Part shown: piece by piece, positions 50,386-58,821 of the stretch
Layout: every line of letters starts with the position of its first letter
Numbering within the stretch: the stretch's first letter is position 1
Assembly: GCA_020634165.1 (NCBI GenBank)
Contig: JACKCF010000004.1
Span: 124,001-188,000, forward strand
Direction: 5' to 3'
DNA from: Anaerolineaceae bacterium
Lineage (GTDB): Bacteria > Chloroflexota > Anaerolineae > Aggregatilineales > Phototrophicaceae
DNA: 64,000 bases
Translations under genes and position numbers: made by a program
The notes under the pieces: generated by a model
Told to the model about the DNA's origin: nothing
What the model saw: the letters and a program-made list of their open reading frames with translations, nothing else
Databases searched by the model: none

Positions 50386-51707
50386 GTTGATTCCTCCGTT
50401 GTAGCCGATGTCTGCGCCTGACGAAGTAATGCCGCACGATGATCTTCCAGGCGCGTCTTTACCAGGCGAATATGTATCTTTAGCGTATAGACTGATCCCA
50501 TAAACAGGAACGGCAGCGTAATGCGGTGGGTGACATCATGCTGCAATCGATCCAGTTGCTGCTCAGCATGCTCAGTTTCCTCAAGCGTCATCGTATCAAT
50601 ATGGCGATCAATAGCACTAATCGTCGTATACCAGCGCGTTGTCTGCAACTGCACATTGAGCGAATAAACCGGCAAGATCGACCGGAAGATGGTGTAAATG
50701 CTGAACAAGGGCAGCAGAACCACTATCAGGCGGTCAATGAAGGTAGCCAATACAAAGGGAAAATTCGATTCAAACCAGTTATCTCCCTCGCGCAGGTAGC
50801 GCCTTGCTTCGCTGTGCAGCGGCAGGTCTGTGAAGGCTGCCGAAGGGAATGTACCCGCCGCCTGCATCCAGTCCGCACCATGATGGATATGGATTGCTTC
50901 GCGCATCATCAGGCGCACCAGATTAGGATGGACATCGCTGCGCGTAACCAGTTGGGCTGTGACAGCCAGCAAATGCAGCTCTGTTGAAGGCACATTCGCC
51001 TGTAGGTCAAAAAGACCTTGCGGCACGGTCACATTTGACAGATATGGAAAACGTCCTGCATAAGCGGGTGCCCGCGAAAAATCAAATAATTTTAGTCCAG
51101 GGTCGAGCATCAAATCCTGAATGAAGGTCGCACGGGGAGATACGATGAAAAACGCTGCATCGACACCATCCAGTGTGATCTGCTGAACCGCAGCAATGGC
51201 ACTGACTTTCAACAATGTCGAGTTTTCTTCTGTTATGCCATTGGCTGCCAGTAGATCCAACGCCACAGGCTGCACCCCGCTCCCTGTTCCCCCAATGGCA
51301 ATACGCATTCCCTGGAAATCGCTCAGATACTGGGCTTCAATATCAGAGCGATAAACCAGCCAGATAGGTTCATAAAACACGCTGCCCAACGTCAGGAGGC
51401 TGCTGTTGTCAGCCGTTTCGTCGAGGGTGCCGCCCTGCACGAAACCAAAGTCAATCTCGCCCTTGCGCAGCCGATCTAAGGTCTCAACTGATCCGGCACC
51501 TGGTACCAGTTCGACAGAAATGCCCTCAGATTGCATATAAGCCTGGTACTCCAAGGCATACTGATAATAGGCGCCTTCGATGCCGCCTGTGCCGATCTTA
51601 AAGAACGTCGGTGGCAGGGGCCGCACCGAAAGAATCAGTAAAGTCACAATCAGCAGGAAAAAGGCGAGAAAACCATAGCGCAGCCAACGACTGAAGGATT
51701 CCGTCAC
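50382..51707 (-). CDS. TAXI-family solute-binding protein with membrane anchors
   Basis: A 441-residue protein. One N-terminal membrane helix (about 11-29) anchors a TAXI-type binding domain (about 35-310): KIGTGGIEGAYYQYA, VELVPGAGSVETLDRLRKGEIDFGFVQGG, MRIAIGGTGSGVQPVALDLL and GVDAAFFIVSPRAT. TAXI proteins normally pair with TRAP permeases, but none is adjacent. Instead there is a C-terminal membrane segment (about 326-352), a soluble tail with Gln/Glu/His-rich helix and another hydrophobic stretch near 396. Its stop overlaps the TTG start of the GluR0-like channel. A partner role with that channel is inference. Confidence 0.85.
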   Translation of the reverse strand: MTESFSRWLRYGFLAFFLLIVTLLILSVRPLPPTFFKIGTGGIEGAYYQYALEYQAYMQSEGISVELVPGAGSVETLDRLRKGEIDFGFVQGGTLDETADNSSLLTLGSVFYEPIWLVYRSDIEAQYLSDFQGMRIAIGGTGSGVQPVALDLLAANGITEENSTLLKVSAIAAVQQITLDGVDAAFFIVSPRATFIQDLMLDPGLKLFDFSRAPAYAGRFPYLSNVTVPQGLFDLQANVPSTELHLLAVTAQLVTRSDVHPNLVRLMMREAIHIHHGADWMQAAGTFPSAAFTDLPLHSEARRYLREGDNWFESNFPFVLATFIDRLIVVLLPLFSIYTIFRSILPVYSLNVQLQTTRWYTTISAIDRHIDTMTLEETEHAEQQLDRLQHDVTHRITLPFLFMGSVYTLKIHIRLVKTRLEDHRAALLRQAQTSATTEEST

Positions 51708-51795
51708 TCAGTATGCTCCACTTATATTACAATTCGGTATGTCTGATACAGACTATCATACCGTTCTGTAATCCTGGTGCAAGCCATCTTAAGAG

Positions 51796-52731
51796 CTATG
51801 TACCGCCACGAAGGATCAAAATAAGGATACTGAGTGTGATCACACTGAGCAACGTGCTGGTAAATGTCACGGCAGAGGTGAATTCGGCGTCACTACCAAA
51901 CTGGGTTGCCAGGGCGCTGGAAAGCACGGCAGTCGGCATGCTGGCCTGAACAACCGCTACGTTGAACGTTACACCTGTCAGGCCAATGAGGGTCGCGAGG
52001 GTTAAGCCGATAAATGGCGCAATCATCAGGCGGATGCCGGTTGCCACCAGGATTGGACGCAGACGACCTTGAAGTTTGACACGGCTCAGTTGTAGCCCCA
52101 GCAAAGCTAACATCCCCGGAATGGAGCCATCGGCAGCGATGTTGATAGCCCGTTCGAATGTTTGCGGCAGCATGAAGTCAGGATCGCTGTGGCGCATGGC
52201 ATTGGCGATGAACCCCGCAATAGCGGCATAGCCAATCGGCACTTTGATCACGTTCATGAAGGCATCACGGATGGTCCCCTTGCCGCGTGATGCAAAAAAT
52301 ACCCCCAATATGTTGCCGATACCCGTGTTGAACACATATGCCAGAATCGCAACCTGACCGCCCTGTTCGCCAAAGGCGAAGGTATTCAGTGGAATACCGT
52401 AATTGGCAGCATTCACCAGAATGATGCTGAGGACAAAAGCGCCTTCCATACGAGCATCGAACCCGCGAATACGTGAATAAGCCATGCCTATGCCAGCCAT
52501 GATGCCCATCGCACCAAGCACCACAAACGCCACCCCGCCCAACTCACCCGCTGTGATCTCCGTGTTATAGATGCCCCGAAACACCAGTGCAGGAATAAAT
52601 AAATAGATCAAAAAAGGCGATAAGCTGCGCGGATCGGGCTTGAACTGACGCGATATGTACCACGCCCCACCAATAATCAGGAAAATTGGGGCGATGACGG
52701 TCAGCATGATTTCCAGGAGGCTTAACAGCAT
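51796..52731 (-). CDS. Auxin-efflux-carrier (AEC) family transporter
   Basis: A 311-residue membrane protein with about ten helices in two inverted halves, as in the AEC/bile-acid-transporter fold. Segments are VIAPIFLIIGGAWY, YLFIPALVFRGIYN, NAANYGIPLNTFAFGEQGGQ, NVIKVPIGYAAIAGFIANA and LQASMPTAVLSSALATQFGSD-like ends. AEC members in bacteria export or take up carboxylates such as malate. The ATG at 52731 has GGAG 6 nt upstream and replaces a GTG four codons earlier. Confidence 0.85.
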   Translation of the reverse strand: MLLSLLEIMLTVIAPIFLIIGGAWYISRQFKPDPRSLSPFLIYLFIPALVFRGIYNTEITAGELGGVAFVVLGAMGIMAGIGMAYSRIRGFDARMEGAFVLSIILVNAANYGIPLNTFAFGEQGGQVAILAYVFNTGIGNILGVFFASRGKGTIRDAFMNVIKVPIGYAAIAGFIANAMRHSDPDFMLPQTFERAINIAADGSIPGMLALLGLQLSRVKLQGRLRPILVATGIRLMIAPFIGLTLATLIGLTGVTFNVAVVQASMPTAVLSSALATQFGSDAEFTSAVTFTSTLLSVITLSILILILRGGT

Positions 52732-52878
52732 GTCGGACTCCACAAGTGGTAGAAACTGGGTCTAAAATAAGCGTACAATGGCAGAGTGTACCGCCAATGC
52801 CTGCCAGATGTTAGCCGCCTCCCTGACCAATCAGTGACAGGTTTTAGCGAGATACCAGCACAATCGTCTGGCAGTGGC

Positions 52879-52884
52879 TATAAT
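52879..52884 (+). promoter_or_regulatory. -10 box of the tube-like gene
   Basis: A perfect TATAAT followed by a start near 52891. It argues that the ATG at 52893 is at or before the transcript start and that the GTG at 52932 is the real coding start. Confidence 0.5.
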
Positions 52885-52931
52885 GGGTACACATGCAGGA
52901 ATATACGATGCAAGTAAAAGGAGCGAGGATC

Positions 52932-53342
52932 GTGGTAGATAACATCGGTATTGATAGCCTGATTGCGAATGAATTTGCCGTCGAGATCAATGGCGAACCC
53001 ATGAGTGGCGTATTCAGCGTTTCCGGCCTGGTAAGCTTTATGCTGGATAGCGTTGGCAAGCGCGTCTATCCGTCGTTCAGCCTATCCAAGATGGTCCAAC
53101 GCAACCCCAAGAATCCGTTCAACGTCTGGTTGCAGGAATCGCAAAAAGGTGACAAACCCACTCGCGACATTGCCATCCTGGCGATTGATGATGGGGTACC
53201 CACCCGCCGCTGGCTGGCCAAAGGCGCGTACATCAAAGCCGTTGAGTACTCCCGCTTTGATGAAGCCTCCTTCGAGATGGTCGCAGAAACTGTCGAGATT
53301 GCTTACGAAACGATGGAAGAAACGTTTTTGACTAACGGCTAA
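52932..53342 (+). CDS. Phage tail-tube (gp19)-like protein, solitary
   Basis: A 136-residue soluble beta-rich protein that has a distant likeness to gp19-type phage tail-tube proteins and to Hcp-type tubes: NEFAVEINGEPMSGVFSVSGL near the start, a middle NPFNVWLQES stretch, then DIAILAIDDGVPTRRW, the AYIKAVEYSRFDEASFEMVAETVEI pattern and a short tail. I am not sure of the assignment. There is no other tail, sheath or baseplate gene in the window. The GTG start at 52932 has AAGGAG 8 nt upstream. The longer ATG frame from 52893 has no ribosome site. Confidence 0.5.
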   Translation: MVDNIGIDSLIANEFAVEINGEPMSGVFSVSGLVSFMLDSVGKRVYPSFSLSKMVQRNPKNPFNVWLQESQKGDKPTRDIAILAIDDGVPTRRWLAKGAYIKAVEYSRFDEASFEMVAETVEIAYETMEETFLTNG

Positions 53343-53365
53343 ATCGCAATAGCAACTCAGTATGG

Positions 53366-53391
53366 AAGGGCGCTGCATAGCGCCTTTTTTA
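53366..53391 (+). terminator. Terminator after the tube-like gene
   Basis: GGCGCT and AGCGCC form a 6-base stem with GCAT loop, then TTTTTT. It lies 24 bases after the stop of the gene and 3 bases into the opposing exporter gene's 3' end. Confidence 0.85.
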
Positions 53392-54129
53392 TTTGCCATT
53401 TTCAGGCTGTGGCCGATGTTTCAGCCGATGCACCAGCCACCAAAACAGCAGAGCTGCGATTACGAACAGGCTCAGCCCTTGATGCAGGCTACTCAGTCCG
53501 AACGCCTCGGCAATCAATGCGGTGCCGAAATACACCAGCAAGCCAATCGTAAAAACAATCATGGTGTGGGTCATATTCGGTCCGAGTGCGCCCAATCGGC
53601 CAAAAATGTAGACCAATACATTCAGGCTGAGGACGAACGTGCCATAGAAGGCAACTAGAAAAGCCAGCGCGTGCCAGGGGCTTTGTTCGAGGGCAGAGAG
53701 CAGCAGCGGTCCATTCACAGTTGCCCAGAACAACCAGGGTCCAGGGCTGACGGTGTTCATCAGCAGCGCCGGAATGAACACACGCCAGTCACTAACTTCT
53801 TCTTGTTTAGGTGTAGCAACAGAAGCCTCTTGTGGGCCGAAGTCGCTGCCTGCACGGAGCTGTTTGTAAGCTCCCCAGGCAATAAATAAAAGTAAGCCGC
53901 CACCTGTTAGCCGAATAGCCTGAATCGCTGCGTCTGGCAATTGGCCCAGAACAAACACCACCAGCGGCACGATGAATGCATCCGTGATGAGCGGCGAGAA
54001 CGTGACCAGCATACCCCGCCGCCAGCCATAGCGCAGGGTCACGCTCAGGATGTAGGCTTGCAACGGCCCTGGCAGCAGGGTCGCCGTCAGGGCCAGACTG
54101 ATGCCCGGAATGATGAATTCGGTCAGCAC
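53389..54129 (-). CDS. LysE-family transporter
   Basis: A 246-residue membrane protein with about six helices: IIPGISLALTATLLPGPLQAYILSVTLRYGWRRG with the family PGP loop, then PLITDAFIVPLVVFVLG and IRLTGGGLLLFIAWGAYK. LysE-type proteins export basic amino acids or other small metabolites. The GTG at 54129, which has GGAG about 6 nt upstream, is used instead of TTG at 54141. Confidence 0.85.
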   Translation of the reverse strand: MLTEFIIPGISLALTATLLPGPLQAYILSVTLRYGWRRGMLVTFSPLITDAFIVPLVVFVLGQLPDAAIQAIRLTGGGLLLFIAWGAYKQLRAGSDFGPQEASVATPKQEEVSDWRVFIPALLMNTVSPGPWLFWATVNGPLLLSALEQSPWHALAFLVAFYGTFVLSLNVLVYIFGRLGALGPNMTHTMIVFTIGLLVYFGTALIAEAFGLSSLHQGLSLFVIAALLFWWLVHRLKHRPQPENGK

Positions 54130-54164
54130 ATCAAACTCCAAAGCGATAGTCTACGCACATCCAA

Positions 54165-54190
54165 ATAAAAAGGACACCGTGGTGGTGTCC
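54165..54190 (-). terminator. Terminator of tRNA-Ser
   Basis: On the minus strand GGACACC and GGTGTCC form a stem with ACCAC loop and then a TTTTT run, 12 bases after the tRNA 3' end. Confidence 0.75.
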
Positions 54191-54201
54191 TATATTAACT
54201 G

Positions 54202-54286
54202 CGGAGAGGGTGGGATTCGAACCCACGTGGGCTGTTAACCCTCTCGCTTTCCAGACGAGCGCAATAGGCCGCTCTGCCACCTCCCC
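54202..54286 (-). tRNA. tRNA-Ser (anticodon GGA)
   Basis: The minus strand folds as a class II tRNA with a long variable arm. The acceptor GGGGAGG pairs with CCTCTCC, the D arm has the usual GCAGAGC, the anticodon stem CTCGT/GCGAG has loop CTGGAAA (anticodon GGA), the variable arm contains GGGTTAACAGCCC, and the T arm is GTGGGTTCGAATCCCAC. G is the discriminator. CCA is not encoded. Confidence 0.93.
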
Positions 54287-54301
54287 AGTTAATTGGTCCA
54301 T

Positions 54302-54307
54302 ATTATA
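54302..54307 (-). promoter_or_regulatory. -10 box of tRNA-Ser
   Basis: Minus-strand TATAAT lies 15 bases before the tRNA 5' end. It sits between GGTCCA and TGGACC arms of a short inverted repeat. Confidence 0.6.
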
Positions 54308-54365
54308 AACATTTTGGACCATGATTGACCATAGTCAATTGAAGCAGCAACTCCAAAAAAGGACA

Positions 54366-55193
54366 TTAATCCGCTGTGACGATGCGATAGGCGGCGCGCA
54401 AGAATACATAGCTAAAGACTGCGGGCAGCAGGATCGGCAGCACAAAATCCATCAGGAAGATCAGATTGGCATTGGCTTCTATCGTAGGAATCTGACGAGC
54501 GAGGTTGAGCAGCAGCACATAGAATGCGCCCAGGGCAACCGTCGCGCTGATTGCTGTGCTGCGATTGGGGGCCACAACGCCCACCAGTACCGCCAGCGAG
54601 CCGATCATCACCGGCTCCAGAATTATGCGCAACAGCGATACCACAATCGACAGCAAAATCATGAACACTGAAAGCAGCGCATTTTCCGTAGGCGGCCATA
54701 CGGGCGAATACATGCTGTAGAGAATGGGCGGTCCAAACAACACCGTAATCTGGGCGACCAATGCCAGATCATCCATGCGCTTCCACATAGCGGCGGCAAT
54801 TTTGCCCAGGAAAATCTGCTCAAGCGTCATCGGGGTGGTGCGCAGCAGGTTGATTGTCTTGTTCTTCATCTCGTCCTGCATATTATGGGCCGCTGTCTTG
54901 GCGACAGTGAACAGGACGTGAGCATAGAGGACCATCGATACCGGAACCAGCATAATCGACGCCAGGAAGAGCAGCAGCGTGATATGGACAATCGGCTGCC
55001 AGATGAGGCCGAACAGCAGGATCATCGCCCAAACACCGAAGATTACCAAAATGGGACGCATCGCTGGTGGCACTGTATGACCACCCAATCCCAGATGACG
55101 TCGCACAATCGGGTTGGTATTACGCGCCCAGTACGGCACAATCGATGTGGCGCGCTCCATGAAGGTATCAAATTCCTGCCGATTAATGGCCAT
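54366..55193 (-). CDS. ABC-2-type permease-like membrane protein, paralogue of 12556-13434
   Basis: A 275-residue protein with about six membrane helices. It shares with the gene at 12556 an N-terminal NPIVRR- start before the first helix and a cytosolic loop DEMKNKTINLLRTTPMTLEQIFLGK that matches the ABC-2 pattern (L-x-x-T-x-M-x-x-x-x-I-x-x-G-K). No ATPase subunit is next to it. The start at 55193 has GAGG upstream. An orphan subunit or a lone membrane protein of the ABC-2 type is the best description. The substrate is unknown. Confidence 0.6.
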   Translation of the reverse strand: MAINRQEFDTFMERATSIVPYWARNTNPIVRRHLGLGGHTVPPAMRPILVIFGVWAMILLFGLIWQPIVHITLLLFLASIMLVPVSMVLYAHVLFTVAKTAAHNMQDEMKNKTINLLRTTPMTLEQIFLGKIAAAMWKRMDDLALVAQITVLFGPPILYSMYSPVWPPTENALLSVFMILLSIVVSLLRIILEPVMIGSLAVLVGVVAPNRSTAISATVALGAFYVLLLNLARQIPTIEANANLIFLMDFVLPILLPAVFSYVFLRAAYRIVTAD

Positions 55194-55396
55194 ATCTCAA
55201 TCCTCAAAATCGGATAGCCGATTATAGGTCTTGCACAGTCTGCTTTCAAGCGAGAGCAACAGCATCAGCGTTTGAGATCGCAGATGCCCTTTCCTTAGAG
55301 CGACCTGCCCACTGTAGCACCGATTTATGAAAAACGTATCAAGAAGAAACTTCACCTCATTTATGGTATGCGACGTACAAGGGCTAGAGAACGCTC

Positions 55397-55405
55397 TGCT
55401 ATAAT
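55397..55405 (+). promoter_or_regulatory. Extended -10 promoter for the site-2 protease gene
   Basis: TGCTATAAT, a perfect extended -10 about 55 bases before the ATG at 55460. Confidence 0.65.
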
Positions 55406-55459
55406 GCGCCAAAGACACAGCAGACAACAGGCTGACGCCCATAGAAAGCCGCCACATCC

Positions 55460-56767
55460 ATGACACAACCCTCAACCATAGATCAGGCAGATTATGCTGG
55501 CCGCTCATTCTGGGAGGATCGCGCGCGGCAGTCTGTCGAGCGTGTGATGACTATCGAAGGTCAACAATCAGCAGAAGAAACAACGCTCTCAAAAGAGGAT
55601 CAGGCCCTTTTGGCAAGAGGCGGCAGCCGCATGGTTGCAGTCTATATCGGCAAACTACAGAATGACACAGGCGCGGCATACGAGCAGCTCGATAAAGAGT
55701 TACGGCGCTTCAACCTGTTCGCGATGTTCCGGTGGCACGGAGCGCCAAGTGACGGTAAGCATCAGATCATCCTGGCGAGGGGCCGTGCAAGGAAGCCGAA
55801 AGCGCTCCCCAGGTGGCCAGCCGCCTTCCTTTTCTTTCTGACGATCCTGAGCGTACTGTATACGGGGCTGATCGTCAGCACAGGTGTCATCAGCCTGACA
55901 GACGAGGCACTGGCAGAGACCATCATGGCGCAGCCGATCCTCAACCTATGGCGCGGACTCCCTTATGCCTTTGCGATTCTGGCGATTCTGGTTCCTCATG
56001 AGTTGGGCCACTGGCTGACGACCCGCCGCTACGGCATCCCAGCATCACTACCCTATTTTCTACCATCATTTATGCTCAGCCCGTTTGGGACATTTGGCGC
56101 GGCCATATTACTGCGCGGAACACTGCGTAATCGGCGAATGCTCTTTGACCTGGGAGCATCCGGGCCGCTGGCAGGGTTGATATTCGCCATCCCGATATTG
56201 ATTATTGGGCTGGCAACCTCGCCTGTCATTCCGCTAGAGCCAGGTGGCCTACTAGAGGGAAATTCACTGCTGTACGCAGGGGCCAAGGTTCTGGCATTTG
56301 GGCGATTTTTGCCGGATGGCCAGCATGACGTAATGCTGAATTCATTTGCCTGGGCAGGCTGGACTGGATTGTTTGTCACGGCACTCAACCTGATCCCGCT
56401 AGGGCAGCTTGATGGCGGACACGTGCTCTACTCACTGATTGGACAACGTGCTCGCAAGTTGTTCTTGCCAATTCTGCTCATCATGACGTTTCTGGCACTG
56501 TTTGTGTCGGCGGCGTGGGTCGCCTTCGCGATTATGCTGTTCCTCGTTGGCCGTTACTACGCCGTCCCGCTGGATGATGTCACCCCGCTGGACCCATTCA
56601 GACGCAATCTGGCGATCTTTACCCTAGTTGTGTTTGTACTGGTCTTCATCCCTAACCCGATTTACAGCCTGAACGAGCCTAGCGGCCTGCTTGGATTTTT
56701 AATGACCAGCAGTATGATGATCGTTTCTCTACAAAGAGCTGTTTTTTCGCCTTTTCTACGCACGTAA
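55460..56767 (+). CDS. Site-2 protease family protein (M50)
   Basis: A 435-residue membrane zinc protease that would cut a membrane-embedded substrate. After a 120-residue soluble N-terminus and a first helix, the zinc motif HELGHWLTTRRYG (His180, Glu181, His184) lies in the second group of helices, and LDGGHVLYS supplies the third ligand Asp. FMLSPFGTFGAAILLRG and NLIPLGQLDGGH are typical of the archaeal/bacterial S2P type. It lacks the PDZ domain of RseP. It may release a membrane-held regulator, but no anti-sigma gene is near. Confidence 0.88.
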   Translation: MTQPSTIDQADYAGRSFWEDRARQSVERVMTIEGQQSAEETTLSKEDQALLARGGSRMVAVYIGKLQNDTGAAYEQLDKELRRFNLFAMFRWHGAPSDGKHQIILARGRARKPKALPRWPAAFLFFLTILSVLYTGLIVSTGVISLTDEALAETIMAQPILNLWRGLPYAFAILAILVPHELGHWLTTRRYGIPASLPYFLPSFMLSPFGTFGAAILLRGTLRNRRMLFDLGASGPLAGLIFAIPILIIGLATSPVIPLEPGGLLEGNSLLYAGAKVLAFGRFLPDGQHDVMLNSFAWAGWTGLFVTALNLIPLGQLDGGHVLYSLIGQRARKLFLPILLIMTFLALFVSAAWVAFAIMLFLVGRYYAVPLDDVTPLDPFRRNLAIFTLVVFVLVFIPNPIYSLNEPSGLLGFLMTSSMMIVSLQRAVFSPFLRT

Positions 56768-57245
56768 AGCACCTCGGATGCTATGCCAAAATCAGTGCGC
56801 TACGACGAATTTGGCAAATTGCAACAACACGCATAGTCGCAAATCAGAACTTTGGTGCATTCTACCAAAGAAGCACAGCACACAAATTGCTCCCCAAGCC
56901 CAGTTTTTGCCCTATATATGGCCATTTTGTCTACAATTCTCATTCCAACAGCCACTGGAATTAGTCACCAATGCGTTGATTAGGTCCTTCGCTAAATATC
57001 AGATTGTGCATGCTGCCTAATTTAAGGCTCATATTTTGGTCAAATGGCATGGCCAATTTGTGTTAAATAGCTCAATGCCCCTGAATTATGCTCATCAACA
57101 TCATTTTTATAAATTACCGACAAAAAACGATTTGTGTTTTTCAGCACAATATGAGGTGATTGGTGATTTTGTTCAACGCTATATTGCAATCAATGCAAAG
57201 CAAAGCCAGTTTTTGTAGGATATAACCATACTTTGGGGGCCAAAG
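56768..57245. other. Gene-free A+T-rich region before amt
   Basis: No convincing gene in about 478 bases. The left part contains a perfect 7-base inverted repeat CTTTGGT...ACCAAAG (56850-56870), possibly an operator, and TACAAT at 56932. The right part is A+T-rich and ends with GGGGG at the amt ribosome site. This is probably the amt regulatory region with a leader, but no known nitrogen-regulator site was recognised. Confidence 0.5.
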
Positions 57246-58658
57246 ATGCGTAAGCGTACACTGTTATACCGTATCATCTCTATCGGGGTTGCTCTCACCT
57301 TCCTCTTTATCATGGGGATGTCAAGCATTGCCCAGGATGACACTTCGTCTGAAGGCGAAACGACTGTAGAAGAAATCATGCCAGAAGAAGCTGCGGCACT
57401 GACAGCCGAGGTCGTCCAAGGTAATCTGGATGCGGTCTGGATTCTGGTTGCTGGTTTTCTGGTCTTCTTTATGCAGGCGGGTTTCGCCATGCTGGAAGGT
57501 GGCTTCATCCGTCACACGGGTGTGGTCAACTCTCTTGCAGAGAACTTTATGGATGCCTGTATAACGGGTATCGCCTTCTTCGTCATTGGCTACGGTATCG
57601 CCTATGCAGCAACTGGATCACCATTGATCCCCACGCCTGTACTGGCTTTGGGTGGCATCAATGGGACTGCCGAAGGCGACGGCATGGAATTCGTCAATTT
57701 CTTCTTCCAGTTCGCCTTTGCGGGTGCAGCCGGCACGATCGCAACTGGTGCTATGTCGGAACGCACTGATTTCCGGGGCAAGCTGATCTACAGCGCGATT
57801 CTGGGTGCTTTTCTCTATCCGCTGGTCGTTTACTGGACCTGGGGCGGCGGTATCCTCAGCTCACAGTTCGGCTTCCTGGACTTCGCTGGCAGCACCATCG
57901 TTCACCAATTCGGCGGTATTATCGCTCTGGTTGGTGCCATTGTTGTTGGCCCGCGTGTGGGACGTGTCTTCGGCAGCGCTCCGCGCCCGTCCAATTTCGG
58001 CCTGGCCGCGCTCGGTACATTCATTCTGTGGTTCGGTTGGTACGGCTTCAACGTCGGTTCCACATTGGGCGCTGGCGATCTGAACGCACTCGGTCTGGTT
58101 GCAGTCAATACAACGCTGGCTGCCTGTGCTGGTGCACTGTCCGCTATGTTCTGGGTCTACCTGTTCAAGGGTGGCAAATGGGACCTCGGTTTCATGCTCA
58201 ATGGGTCGCTGGCTGGTCTGGTCGGCATCACCGCTGGCTGCGCCTTCGTTAGCCCGATTGCTTCCATCATCATCGGCATCACCGCTGGTATCGCCGTTGT
58301 CCTCGCAGTCGATGTTGTCGAAGCAGCCAAAGTCGACGACGGTGTCGGTGCCTTCGCTGTTCACGGCGTCGGCGGTATGATCGGCTCACTGGCCATTGGT
58401 TTCTGGGGCCTGCCGGAACTGACCGGTACCGCAGGTGGTCTGCTGGTCGGTGGTGGTGTGGACCTGCTCGTCAGCCAGATTATCGGTGTTGCCTGGGTCG
58501 CAGTTTTCGCAGTGGTCACCGGCTCGATCATGTTCGGCGCGATCAAGGCTCTGGGCCTGCTCCGTATGCCCGCAGCCGCCGACGCTGTTGGTATCGATGT
58601 CTACGAACACGGTGCCTCAGTCTGGCCTGATATTCTGCCAATCCCGGAAGAATCCTAA
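57246..58658 (+). CDS. amt: Ammonium transporter Amt
   Basis: A 470-residue trimeric ammonium channel with a cleavable-type N-terminus (MRKRTLLYRIISIGVALTFLFIMGMSSIAQ) and 11 membrane helices. The pore twin histidines are seen at His220 (STIVHQFGG) and His373 (FAVHGVGGMIG). The signatures FVFFMQAGFAMLEGG and DFAGSTIVHQFGGIIALVGAIVVGPR are standard. An acidic stretch follows the signal region. There is no glnK gene adjacent. It is followed by a terminator. Confidence 0.96.
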   Translation: MRKRTLLYRIISIGVALTFLFIMGMSSIAQDDTSSEGETTVEEIMPEEAAALTAEVVQGNLDAVWILVAGFLVFFMQAGFAMLEGGFIRHTGVVNSLAENFMDACITGIAFFVIGYGIAYAATGSPLIPTPVLALGGINGTAEGDGMEFVNFFFQFAFAGAAGTIATGAMSERTDFRGKLIYSAILGAFLYPLVVYWTWGGGILSSQFGFLDFAGSTIVHQFGGIIALVGAIVVGPRVGRVFGSAPRPSNFGLAALGTFILWFGWYGFNVGSTLGAGDLNALGLVAVNTTLAACAGALSAMFWVYLFKGGKWDLGFMLNGSLAGLVGITAGCAFVSPIASIIIGITAGIAVVLAVDVVEAAKVDDGVGAFAVHGVGGMIGSLAIGFWGLPELTGTAGGLLVGGGVDLLVSQIIGVAWVAVFAVVTGSIMFGAIKALGLLRMPAAADAVGIDVYEHGASVWPDILPIPEES

Positions 58659-58689
58659 CCATCTGCGAACACGCGCAAATCTAAAACAA

Positions 58690-58719
58690 AAGGTGGTGCC
58701 CGTTGGCATCACCTTTTTT
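58690..58719 (+). terminator. Terminator after amt
   Basis: AAAGGTGGTGCC pairs with GGCATCACCTTT (one mismatch) across a CGTT loop, then TTTTT, 32 bases after the stop codon. Confidence 0.85.
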
Positions 58720-58821
58720 GTTGCTATCTCCCCAAAGAATGGGGGATTGTCATCGATTCTCTATCATTACCGAGTATACTCAGATTGGGACTAAGGCGCT
58801 GCCGCATGCTAGGAGATGGTG

